Part shown: piece by piece, positions 35,530-43,874 of the stretch
Position numbering within the stretch: the stretch's first letter is position 1
Layout: the number at the start of each line of letters is the position of its first letter
Assembly (NCBI GenBank): GCA_964640175.1
Contig: CAZXFW010000008.1
Span: 92,459-156,458, forward strand
DNA: 64,000 bases
Direction: 5' to 3'
Source of the DNA: JACKDX01 sp964640175
GTDB lineage: Bacteria; Myxococcota_A; Polyangia; Polyangiales; GCA-016699535
Position numbers and translations under genes: made by a program
Notes under the pieces: generated by a model
What the model saw: the letters and a program-made list of their open reading frames with translations, nothing else
What the model was told of the DNA's origin: nothing
The model's database searches: none

Positions 35530-36684
35530 TTAATGAAGGATAGACCGTGTCATAAGATAGGCCCCGGCAAGGATAATCGCCGCAATGCCTATCGCAATGC
35601 CAACTGTCATGAACCAAACTCGCAAAGAAGACTTTCTGTGTGAGGCTACCTCTACCGCACCGTCGTTACCCAATATTGACGGAAATTCGCGCTGCGTCGG
35701 CGTAGCTTGTCTTGGAAATGTATCCTCAGAATACATTTTGACAGCTCCTTCTGTTTGAGTTGAAAAAAGTTCGTCGCTAGGTACCGACGCATGATCCAAA
35801 GCCGCTTGTTCCTCCGCCGCTTTTTCTCGAATCGTCTGTAAGAGAGGCCTCAAAGACTCGGGGCGCTTTTTTGGATCTCGCCGCAAATAATGACTCAGTG
35901 CTTCACCTACTAACTCAAGCGTAGCTATCGGTTTAGCATCCGGATCAGGCAACCGACCTGTAAGCGCTTCATGCACAATAACAGCCACTCCATAAAAATC
36001 ACTGGCTTTTGTCATGCTTCCTGTTCCCATTTCAGGGGCAAACATTAGGCTTAGTGCGCGATCCTGCCTTAATGCTCGTCGAATGCGTGGGATTGGCAAG
36101 AACTTCATGAGGTTCCATCCTGTAACAACCGTATGCTTAACATTCACCCAAACAACGTCAGCCCGAAGACCTCCATGTGGCTCACGTTCATTTGGATTAT
36201 CTAAAATCTCTTCCAACGGCGTAAGAAAACTCAAAAGCTCTTGCATACGGTAACGCTGTGCTTTGGAAGCCCGTGCACGTAGCACATTGCGTAAAGGCAC
36301 ACCTCCAGGATGTGGCTCTACCGTATAGACTCGGCTTCCATCGTAACCTGCATCTATCAAACCTGAAGAAGCTCTCTGGCCAATGCAATTTTGTAATTGC
36401 TGTACCACATGCATCCGTTCATTCGTATTTGGCAACAATGTTGCTAGAACAACACTCAGAAGTGCAGACTGATTTGTCTTGACATCGAGAACGCTATACG
36501 TACGCACAAGTCCATCGTCATTGATGCGTTCAGTAATTTCGTAGCGGGAAGCAAAAAGATCGCCCTTTTGCAATTGCTCCGTCGAACCTAAAGGCCGAGG
36601 AGACACATTCGTCGTTTCCTGATCCCTGCTCTGTCGCGATGGTTTGGTATTATCGGTAGGAGTCGATTCGGACTGCATGCTCAC
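35530..36684 (-). CDS. Transmembrane Hanks-type pseudokinase
   Basis: A 384-residue protein: disordered Ser/Thr/Pro-rich start (1-40), a protein-kinase-like region (about 45-290), a linker, and one C-terminal membrane helix (about 356-380). Kinase-fold landmarks survive (RYEITERI; FAPEM for the APE motif; DFYGVAVIVHEALTGRLPDP for helix F; RRDPKKRPESL), but the catalytic ones are gone: beta-3 Lys region reads ALLSVV, HRDxKxxN reads HGGLRADVV, and DFG reads TGW. It is therefore probably catalytically dead and works as a scaffold or phospho-substrate. The kinase region faces the cytoplasm. Partner unknown; the FHA activator at 23750 is a possible reader. Confidence 0.8.
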   Translation of the reverse strand: MSMQSESTPTDNTKPSRQSRDQETTNVSPRPLGSTEQLQKGDLFASRYEITERINDDGLVRTYSVLDVKTNQSALLSVVLATLLPNTNERMHVVQQLQNCIGQRASSGLIDAGYDGSRVYTVEPHPGGVPLRNVLRARASKAQRYRMQELLSFLTPLEEILDNPNEREPHGGLRADVVWVNVKHTVVTGWNLMKFLPIPRIRRALRQDRALSLMFAPEMGTGSMTKASDFYGVAVIVHEALTGRLPDPDAKPIATLELVGEALSHYLRRDPKKRPESLRPLLQTIREKAAEEQAALDHASVPSDELFSTQTEGAVKMYSEDTFPRQATPTQREFPSILGNDGAVEVASHRKSSLRVWFMTVGIAIGIAAIILAGAYLMTRSILH

Positions 36685-36851
36685 CTTGGTGTGACGATCT
36701 ATCCACTAAGCCATAAGCCCGCGCCGATATCCCACGGCGACCACACTTTATTTCTATTAATTTCAAACACTTATGCAACTTAAGGTCCTTACAATGGGCA
36801 AGTATACCTGCCAGTCGGACTGCTTGTCACCCCAGGATTGATCCCAAGACT

Positions 36852-37319
36852 TTAGCGCCCTGTACTACCAAAGCCGCCTGCTCCTCGTTGGCTCGCAGCT
36901 AATTCATCGATGTGAGAGACCACATCGATTTGAACTTGGCTAACGGGTGCAATCACCAACTGGGCAATTCGGTCTCTAGGCTGCACCCAATAATCCTGCG
37001 ATCCATGGTTAATCAACAACACATGAATTTCTCCACGGTAATCCGCATCAATCGTTCCAGGAGAGTTTAGTAGCGTTATGCCATGCCGTGCTGCTAGCCC
37101 AGAACGTGGGCGCACCTGCCCTTCATGCTGCGCTGGCAGTTGAATCGCAATACCTGTAGGCACCTGAATGTAACCTCCTTTAACGATGAGAAGAGGTTCT
37201 TGCAGTGCAGCTTGCAGATCCAATCCAGCGGCCGCTTCAGTGGCATACCGAGGAATATCCACCCTATCAGGATGCAACACGCAGATCCGTAACGTCTCGG
37301 AAGAATGTCGCAAACTCAC
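36852..37319 (-). CDS. dut: dUTP diphosphatase
   Basis: Hydrolyses dUTP to dUMP, preventing uracil in DNA. Trimeric dUTPase motifs in order: AGLDLQA (1), RSGLAARHG (2), SPGTIDADYRGEI (3), RIAQLVI (4) and RGAGGFGSTG (5). 155 residues, complete. Downstream of pnp by 14 bases, so likely on that transcript. The 167 bases before the next gene carry a near-palindrome GGCAAGTATACCTGCC (36797-36812), possibly an operator. Confidence 0.96.
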   Translation of the reverse strand: MSLRHSSETLRICVLHPDRVDIPRYATEAAAGLDLQAALQEPLLIVKGGYIQVPTGIAIQLPAQHEGQVRPRSGLAARHGITLLNSPGTIDADYRGEIHVLLINHGSQDYWVQPRDRIAQLVIAPVSQVQIDVVSHIDELAASQRGAGGFGSTGR

Positions 37320-37333
37320 CTCATACTAGGCAG

Positions 37334-39529
37334 CTATCGGCGAAACCGATCATTGCTTCGCTCCCCATTCCTACCACCCTCACGACGTGGACCACGGCCT
37401 CCGCCGCCACCACCCGTGCGTGGCCTTTCAGGGCGCTCTACATAACCCTCAGGTTTGGGTAACAACTCTTTTCGGGAAAGTCGAATACGGCCATCCCGAT
37501 CGACGTTAGTGACTTTAACCTCGACTTCATCACCGAGATTCATCACGTCTTGTACTTTTTCAATATGAGCCCAGTCCATGTCCGAAATATGAACCATACC
37601 GTCGTGATTCGGCGTAATTTCAATAAACGCACCATACGCCTCTATCCGACGAACCGTTCCTTTATAAACTTGGCCAACCTCGGGTTCGATGGTCAAGCCT
37701 CGAATCATTTCAAGGGCTTTGTTGGAAGCGTCCGGATCACTGGATGCGACGTGTACTGTTCCGTCGTCCTCCACGTCGATAGAAACACCTGTCTGCTCAA
37801 TAATTCCCTTAATCGTTTTTCCTCCAGGACCAATCACCAAACGCACCTGATCAGGCTTGACCTTGATGGTAGAAATCCGTGGAGCATAGGGAGAAAGCTG
37901 TTTTCGTGGCTCGTTGAGACTTTCTGCCATCTTGCCAAGCACATGCAGTCTTGCCTGCCGTGCCTGCTCCAACGCAGCTTGTAAAATCTCGCGCGTCAAC
38001 CCAGCAATTTTGATATCCATTTGGATAGCTGTCACACCATCCGCGGTACCACATACCTTGAAATCCATGTCACCAAGGTGGTCTTCATCACCAAGGATAT
38101 CTGTGAGAATCGCATACCGCTCACCCGTTTTAATTAAACCCATGGCAACGCCCGCCACTGGCTTACGCAGGGGGATTCCAGCATCTAACATGGCCAACGT
38201 ACCTCCACACACCGTAGCCATCGAGGAAGACCCATTGGATTCGGTAATCTCAGAAACAATACGGATCGTGTAAGGAAATTCTTCTTCGGAAGGCAACATG
38301 TTGATGAGTGCACGCTCAGCAAGGTTGCCGTGTCCTACTTCGCGTCTACCAGCGCCGCGTAGCATTTTGACTTCACCCACAGAAAAGGGAGGAAAGTTGT
38401 AATGCAACAAAAAGCGCTTAGAGCCTTCTTCCACCAAGCCTTCAATGCGCTGCTCATCCTGTGCCGTTCCTAGCGTTGATGTCACAATCGCTTGAGTCTC
38501 GCCCCGAGTGAACAATGCAGAACCATGCGTTCGTGGCAATAAACCAACCTCAATGGCTATAGGGCGTACCGTCGTTGTGTCGCGGCCATCCACACGTTTG
38601 GCTTCATCAAGAATTTGCGCACGCATGGTGTGATAACGCAAATCCTCATAAATCTCGGCGGCAAACGCTGTTTCCTCGCCAATAGCATCCGCTAAAGCAA
38701 GCAGCGTTTCTTTTTTGACCTGCTTGAACGCCCCATACCGTTCGAACTTCTCTGAAATGTTGCATGCAGCTTTGACTCGCTCCGTAGCAAAGCTCTTTAT
38801 TTTCTCGGCCAGGCCTGCTGGAGCAGCTGGTGCCTCAAATGTCCATTTGTCTTTGCCGACGGCTTGTCGGATTTTATCCGTGAGCTGAATGAACGGTTGT
38901 ACCGAGCTATGCGCGAAAAAGAGCGCTTCAAGCAAATCACGTTCATTCGTTTCATGGCATTCGCCTTCCACCATGACAATAGCGTCCTTTGACGCAGCAA
39001 CCACTAAATCAAGGTCGCTCTGTGCCATTTGGGCATAGGTAGGGTTGGCGATGAGCTCGCCATTAACTCGGCCAACTCGGACACCTCCAATGGGACCATC
39101 CCATGGAATATTGCTGATATGAAGCGCTGCAGATGCACCAAGGAGTGCCAACATATCCGCTGGAACGCTCTTATCCGCAGAAAGCACTGTTGCAATCACC
39201 TGAACATCATTGCGATAGCCTTCTGGGAAAAGTGGCCGACAGGGCCTGTCGATCAAACGGGAGGTAAGCACCTCAGAGTCTCTCAATCGGCCTTCACGCT
39301 TAAAAAATCCGCCTGGAATTTTTCCTGCTGCATAACTCTTTTCAACGTAGTCCACGCTCAGCGGAAGAAAATCCACACCTGGCCTTGGATCTTGGTTCCC
39401 ACACACGGTTACCAAAACCACAGTCTCTCCACAGCTCACCATCACCGCACCGTGCGCCTGCTTTGCAATGCGGCCGGTTTCTAATGTGATAACCTGTTCG
39501 CCTATTTTAACAGTTTCTTTAACAATCAC
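37334..39529 (-). CDS. pnp: Polynucleotide phosphorylase
   Basis: 3'-5' phosphorolytic exoribonuclease and degradosome component. Two RNase PH domains (about 5-215 and 300-540), a KH domain (about 545-610; VIGPGGKTIKGI) and an S1 domain (about 615-690; YKGTVRRIEAYGAF), then an Arg/Gly-rich tail (GGGGGGRGPRREGGR) expected to aid RNA binding. I take GTG 39529 as start, since AGAGGA lies 7 bases upstream; an in-frame TTG at 39550 is the alternative. About 731 residues. Follows rpsO, the classic pairing. Confidence 0.96.
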   Translation of the reverse strand: MIVKETVKIGEQVITLETGRIAKQAHGAVMVSCGETVVLVTVCGNQDPRPGVDFLPLSVDYVEKSYAAGKIPGGFFKREGRLRDSEVLTSRLIDRPCRPLFPEGYRNDVQVIATVLSADKSVPADMLALLGASAALHISNIPWDGPIGGVRVGRVNGELIANPTYAQMAQSDLDLVVAASKDAIVMVEGECHETNERDLLEALFFAHSSVQPFIQLTDKIRQAVGKDKWTFEAPAAPAGLAEKIKSFATERVKAACNISEKFERYGAFKQVKKETLLALADAIGEETAFAAEIYEDLRYHTMRAQILDEAKRVDGRDTTTVRPIAIEVGLLPRTHGSALFTRGETQAIVTSTLGTAQDEQRIEGLVEEGSKRFLLHYNFPPFSVGEVKMLRGAGRREVGHGNLAERALINMLPSEEEFPYTIRIVSEITESNGSSSMATVCGGTLAMLDAGIPLRKPVAGVAMGLIKTGERYAILTDILGDEDHLGDMDFKVCGTADGVTAIQMDIKIAGLTREILQAALEQARQARLHVLGKMAESLNEPRKQLSPYAPRISTIKVKPDQVRLVIGPGGKTIKGIIEQTGVSIDVEDDGTVHVASSDPDASNKALEMIRGLTIEPEVGQVYKGTVRRIEAYGAFIEITPNHDGMVHISDMDWAHIEKVQDVMNLGDEVEVKVTNVDRDGRIRLSRKELLPKPEGYVERPERPRTGGGGGGRGPRREGGRNGERSNDRFRR

Positions 39530-39546
39530 GCTCGTATCCTCTGCTT

Positions 39547-39735
39547 TCAATGACTCACCAGGTTCTGGAAAACAGGCTCGGTCCCCGGTTCCAAATCTCC
39601 GACTTTGTTTGCTAACCGTCGGGCGATCTCGAAACGAAGATCGAACAGCCAGTTCTCCATAAGACCTAGTAAGGTGAGCTTCTTCAGCCCATGTATCAAT
39701 GGCGTGTCCCTGACCAGCCTCATGCCGCCAGGCAC
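39547..39735 (-). CDS. Possible 62-residue protein between rpsO and pnp
   Basis: An open frame filling the rpsO-pnp gap, ending at the pnp start region (its TGA overlaps the alternative TTG start of pnp). The helical stretch MENWLFDLRFEIARRLANKVGDL looks protein-like, but I recognise no family and see no strong ribosome-binding site. It may equally be a leader RNA region that regulates pnp. Kept as low-confidence. Confidence 0.25.
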   Translation of the reverse strand: MPGGMRLVRDTPLIHGLKKLTLLGLMENWLFDLRFEIARRLANKVGDLEPGTEPVFQNLVSH

Positions 39736-39741
39736 ACTGCC

Positions 39742-40011
39742 TTATTTACGAATTCCTAGCTCTTGAATGACTTTTCGATATCGCTCAATGTCTTTGCGGC
39801 GCAGATAATCCAACATACCGCGACGCCGACTCACCAACATCAGCAATCCTCTTCGAGAATGGTGATCTTTTTGATGAGTTTTAAAATGCTCTGTGAGATA
39901 GCTAATGCGCTCTGTAATTAACGCGATTTGTACCTCGGGAGAGCCTGTGTCTGTGGAATGATTACGAAACTTATCGACAATCCGTTGTTTGTCTTCGCTT
40001 TGAAGCACCAT
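39742..40011 (-). CDS. rpsO: Ribosomal protein S15 (uS15)
   Basis: Small-subunit protein binding helices 20-22 of 16S rRNA. ATG 40011 chosen because AGAGGAATTTCG precedes it and the resulting 89-residue length fits; longer frame has no support. Core STDTGSPEVQIALITERISYL and DHHSRRGLLMLVSRRRGMLDYL are unmistakable. Confidence 0.97.
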   Translation of the reverse strand: MVLQSEDKQRIVDKFRNHSTDTGSPEVQIALITERISYLTEHFKTHQKDHHSRRGLLMLVSRRRGMLDYLRRKDIERYRKVIQELGIRK

Positions 40012-40044
40012 CGAAATTCCTCTATTTCCTCTAAAAACGGCGAG

Positions 40045-40073
40045 AGTATGCAGTTCGGCACACCGACAGTCAA
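40045..40073 (-). promoter_or_regulatory. Promoter of rpsO-pnp
   Basis: On the reverse strand TTGACT (40073-40068), 17-base spacer, CATACT (40050-40045); predicted start near 40038, giving a 27-base leader before rpsO ATG 40011. The rest of the 221-base gap to the divergent aminotransferase gene holds no gene I can support. Confidence 0.55.
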
Positions 40074-40232
40074 GCAGAGCTACCCTTTGTGTTGTACCCG
40101 TCCTTTTCACCAAATGCTAGTAACCCATTGATTTTGTTTATTAATTCACATCTGTCCCGTGGAAGGCTGTCCTTTTTCTGACAACTTTTCTTATCCCCTT
40201 GACCAAGAACGACAGCATTGCCAAACCAAGCC

Positions 40233-41549
40233 ATGGCGAAACCGCCTCTCACCCCACGGAAAGTGCCCGGCCCTCACTCCTTTGAGTGGGTAGAACGCCT
40301 GGCCGTCAGCGAGTGCCCTTCCCTGACTGCCCGCCGCAAAAGGCGCGCTGAACACTCAGGCACACGTCACGACCCCATCGTTTGGAAACACGCACAGGGA
40401 GTGACGGTCACGGACGTCGATGGGCAAACCTTCATCGACCTGACCGCAAGCTTTGGAACAGCAGCGTTGGGGCACCGGCATCCTCGCGTAGAGGCCGCGC
40501 TCAAAGCACAGCTTGGTAAACTCTGGCAAGGGTTAGGCGATCTTCAGCCGTCAGAAACAAAAATACGACTACTGGAACGGTTGGTGGACCTTGCGCCCTG
40601 GCCACAGGCACGGGTGATTCTTGGCCTCAGTGGCAGTGACAGCGTCGAAGCTGCTCTCAAGACCGCTCTTTTGGCCACTGGGAAGCCAGGTGTTCTGGCA
40701 TTTGGAGGCGGCTACCACGGACTGTCCTATGGAGCACTTGCCACATGTGGCTACCACGCTGGCTTCCGACAACCTTTCCTCGAACAACTCAATCGGGAAG
40801 TGTGCTTTGCACCCTATCCCCATCAGGACATGTCACTTGAAATGACGATGAATTCTATTGAAGAGCGGTGGAATCCCAACATCGGCGCCGTCATTGTCGA
40901 ACCACTGCAAGCGCGCGGTGGTGTTCACATTCCTCCAGACACGTTTCTTCCCACATTGCACCAATGGTGCCAGCTGCACGATGCCGTTTTGATTGTGGAC
41001 GAAATATACACAGGGCTAGGTCGCTGCGGAGCGTTATGGCTAAGCACGGAGCAAGGCGTCCATGCCGATCTTATCTGCCTGGGCAAAGCCTTGGGTGCGG
41101 GAGTCCCCATCAGCGCCTGCATAGGTCGCTACGATTTGATGCAAGCGTGGGGTCATCCTCAGACCCAAGCTTTACACACGAGCACATTCGCAGGGTATCC
41201 TCTGGCCTGTGCTGCAGCCCTCAGCAGCTTAGACGTGCTCTTTGAAGAAAACCTTATTTCTCGATCCTTAAGTGTGGGCTCTGACGTACTTACTGCTTTA
41301 AAGAATCGCTTTGACCAACATCCGCACATCTTGGATGTACGTGGCAAAGGGCTACTCATAGGCATTGAACTCACTCAACCACGTGCAGCATGGCGTTTAC
41401 AACACGCATTAATGGAAGCTGGGTTCATTACCCTTCCAGCAGGAGAAGATGCACGCGTGCTGCAAATTTCTCCTGCTCTCACGATTGACACTGAGCTACT
41501 GGTTCAAGATTTTCCTGATGCACTGGAACGTGTCTTAGAAACGCTATGA
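40233..41549 (+). CDS. Class III PLP-dependent aminotransferase, lux-like operon gene 1
   Basis: Fold-type I omega-aminotransferase of 438 residues (ATG 40233; a TTG at 40218 is possible). PLP-binding Lys285 is in LICLGKALGAGVPI, cofactor Asp in LIVDEIYTGLG, and VEPLQARGGVHIPP and GLSGSDSVEAALKTA are typical of GABA/acetylornithine-type enzymes. Such enzymes move an amino group to or from a terminal aldehyde. Its stop overlaps the LuxE-like start (ATGA at 41546), so the substrate is probably related to the aldehyde made by LuxE/LuxC. A role in polyamine or amino-acid metabolism is the alternative. Confidence 0.88.
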   Translation: MAKPPLTPRKVPGPHSFEWVERLAVSECPSLTARRKRRAEHSGTRHDPIVWKHAQGVTVTDVDGQTFIDLTASFGTAALGHRHPRVEAALKAQLGKLWQGLGDLQPSETKIRLLERLVDLAPWPQARVILGLSGSDSVEAALKTALLATGKPGVLAFGGGYHGLSYGALATCGYHAGFRQPFLEQLNREVCFAPYPHQDMSLEMTMNSIEERWNPNIGAVIVEPLQARGGVHIPPDTFLPTLHQWCQLHDAVLIVDEIYTGLGRCGALWLSTEQGVHADLICLGKALGAGVPISACIGRYDLMQAWGHPQTQALHTSTFAGYPLACAAALSSLDVLFEENLISRSLSVGSDVLTALKNRFDQHPHILDVRGKGLLIGIELTQPRAAWRLQHALMEAGFITLPAGEDARVLQISPALTIDTELLVQDFPDALERVLETL

Positions 41550-42655
41550 CATACGAGGTACTGAAATCCGATATCTCTGCATTTATGAACCAGGTCGCAG
41601 AAGGAACCACAGACACCACACGCCGAGATGCGCTATTAGAACAAGCGCTTACATGGCAATACAACCACGTCAAACCCTATCAAAAATTCGTAGATGCCCA
41701 TCGTGCTACTTCCACGAGAACATCCATTGAATGGCCTGCTCTTCCCACAGATGTGTTCCGTTATGCACGCATCGCTGCGCATGCTCCTGAAGAAGACATC
41801 TGCACATTCGTCACTTCAGGGACCACGTTACGAGAACAAGGAAAGCATTTTTTAAAAGACCTCTCTCTCTACGATCAATCGTCGTTCCTTACGGCTAGAT
41901 ATGCCATGTTTCCTGATTGCCACAAACTGCCCTTGTATATCTTGGCTCCTTCCAAGTTAGAGTCTCCAACCTCGTCTCTGACCTATATGCTTTCTCGGTT
42001 CATGGATTGGTTTGCAGAGGAAGGCAGCGCTTACATTTGGCATAACAATCGCTTAGACATCCCATTGCTTCACGATGTGCTCACTGAAAACTGTCAACAC
42101 CATCAACCTGTTGCACTTTTTGGCACATCGCTAGCGTTTGCACATGCTTTGGAAAGTCTATCCACACAATGGGAACTCCCCTATGGCAGCCGAGTGATGC
42201 TGACGGGTGGATCCAAAGGCAGCACTCGCGATGTTCTATCGGACACATTTCGAGCCAAAATTAGCCACACCTTTGGAGTGCCAGACAATTGGATTGTCAA
42301 CGAATACGGGATGACGGAGCTTTGCTCTCAGCTTTACGATCTCAATCTGCGTCATGCAATTAGGGGTGAATCCTATGCCTCTCGAAGTCTTTGGTCACCA
42401 GGTTGGGTTCGCATCACTGTTATCGATCCTCGAAATGGCCAGCCATGTCGAGAAGGCGATGCAGGCATCATTCGCATCGATGACTTAGCCAATCTTGATA
42501 CGGTATGTGCAATCCAAACTTCAGACCTAGGTATCCAAACTCCTGATGGACTCCTATTGCTGGGGCGCACACAAAAAGCAACTGCCCGCGGATGTTCCTT
42601 AGAAGCTGACGCACGGCTATCTGCCCAAGGTCCCCTTCATGCCAACGTTTCATGA
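41546..42655 (+). CDS. LuxE-like acyl-protein synthetase
   Basis: A 369-residue adenylate-forming enzyme of the LuxE family. The AMP-binding loop is TFVTSGTTLREQGKH; NEYGMTELCSQLYD matches the later adenylation motif. In luminous bacteria LuxE activates a fatty acid with ATP and passes the acyl group to LuxC. Here luxA, luxB and luxD are absent, so the product is not used for light within this operon. It overlaps its neighbours by 4 (upstream) and 17 bases (downstream), indicating strict coupling. Chain length and substrate unknown. Confidence 0.88.
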   Translation: MTYEVLKSDISAFMNQVAEGTTDTTRRDALLEQALTWQYNHVKPYQKFVDAHRATSTRTSIEWPALPTDVFRYARIAAHAPEEDICTFVTSGTTLREQGKHFLKDLSLYDQSSFLTARYAMFPDCHKLPLYILAPSKLESPTSSLTYMLSRFMDWFAEEGSAYIWHNNRLDIPLLHDVLTENCQHHQPVALFGTSLAFAHALESLSTQWELPYGSRVMLTGGSKGSTRDVLSDTFRAKISHTFGVPDNWIVNEYGMTELCSQLYDLNLRHAIRGESYASRSLWSPGWVRITVIDPRNGQPCREGDAGIIRIDDLANLDTVCAIQTSDLGIQTPDGLLLLGRTQKATARGCSLEADARLSAQGPLHANVS

Positions 42656-43874
42656 ACAAGTTTCTGCCTTGAGCAATACGGCCAACGTGCTTTCACAAAC
42701 ACCGCCAGCACATGTTGTACATGCACTTGCGCAAACGGCATGCATCCTCTGCGACCCAACAACACCTATTGGGAAAAAGGCCATCGATACCTTACCATCA
42801 AGCACAGGGCTTACGCCTGCGATGGTAACATGGGCTCTTGAAACCACTCTCAAAACAAGCACCGAAGCATCACTCCAAAGGCTGCAGCAGCATATCCCCT
42901 CAACTTTGCCACATGTTCAACCGATGCCTGCGGGACTATGTGCAGTCATTTTAGCTGGCAATTTATTCACGTCTGCATGGCGCGCGCTAATTGAACCACT
43001 GCTCTTGCGGTGTCCTGTGCTCGCCAAAGCCTCTTCAGACGACAACGTTTTTCCAATGCTGATCAAAGAAGCTTTGGAATCTGTGGCTCCTTGGCTGGCA
43101 GAAGCACTGACCGTAACAACCTTCAAAGGTGGCGATGTAACTGTCGAATCGGAACTGTTTGAAATTTCAAATGTTGTCTCCGCATACGGGAATGACCAAA
43201 CCATTGCTAGCATTCAAAAGCGATTACCTGTCACTACGCGTTTTTTGCCTCATGGACACGGAGTAGGCGTTGCCTTCATCTCTCAAGAAAGCATTTCTAA
43301 TCAACATGCTCTTGAAACCACATGTGACGCGCTAGCACTGGATATCGCTGCGTATGACCAACGCGGTTGCATGTCTCCTTGTGGCGTCTGGGTAGAAGAG
43401 GGAGGAGCCTACAATGCGCATGACGTGTGCCAAGTGCTCGCCACACGAAGCTTGCCCGCAATCAGTCGATCGTTGCCGCGTGGAACATTGGACCTCGATG
43501 CCGCTGCTGCCGAACTTCAGTGGCGTGCAGTGGCTTCTGTGCAAGGAAAGCTGTGGCGTGGTGACGATTTTGCCATCTGCTACGAGCAATCCTCTTCCGT
43601 CCTTCGCTCCACACCTGGATACCGCAATATCAGCGTATGGCCTTGCCACGCTCTCGAAACCTTTATCGACACATTGACTCGGTTTGGCACTCACCTCAAG
43701 ACACTTGGCGTGGGCGGGGAGTTCACAACCAGACACCACATGGCGTTTCGTCTTCCTGCACCATTAACCCCTCGAATTTGTCCACTGGGCACCATGCAAA
43801 CTCCACCGCTTGATTACTGCAGTGATGGTTCATTACCTTCACTAGGCTATCTACGTTTTGTCGAGATCCAATGA
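42639..43874 (+). CDS. LuxC-like acyl reductase
   Basis: NADPH-dependent acyl reductase of the LuxC family, 411 residues, related to aldehyde dehydrogenases. Predicted nucleophile Cys244 is in YDQRGCMSPCGVW, the spot of the LuxC catalytic Cys; AVILAGNLFTSAWRALIEPLLLRCPVLAKASS is the dinucleotide-binding region. It would reduce acyl groups from the LuxE-like protein to a long-chain aldehyde. Operon order is aminotransferase-luxE-luxC. The 3' end overlaps the convergent phosphoesterase gene by 24 bases. Confidence 0.88.
   Translation: MPTFHEQVSALSNTANVLSQTPPAHVVHALAQTACILCDPTTPIGKKAIDTLPSSTGLTPAMVTWALETTLKTSTEASLQRLQQHIPSTLPHVQPMPAGLCAVILAGNLFTSAWRALIEPLLLRCPVLAKASSDDNVFPMLIKEALESVAPWLAEALTVTTFKGGDVTVESELFEISNVVSAYGNDQTIASIQKRLPVTTRFLPHGHGVGVAFISQESISNQHALETTCDALALDIAAYDQRGCMSPCGVWVEEGGAYNAHDVCQVLATRSLPAISRSLPRGTLDLDAAAAELQWRAVASVQGKLWRGDDFAICYEQSSSVLRSTPGYRNISVWPCHALETFIDTLTRFGTHLKTLGVGGEFTTRHHMAFRLPAPLTPRICPLGTMQTPPLDYCSDGSLPSLGYLRFVEIQ

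Noticed and set aside
36797..36812. Near-palindrome GGCAAGTATACCTGCC between dut and the pseudokinase
   Set aside because: One mismatch pair and no positional link to a promoter pair strong enough; noted under dut, not listed separately.
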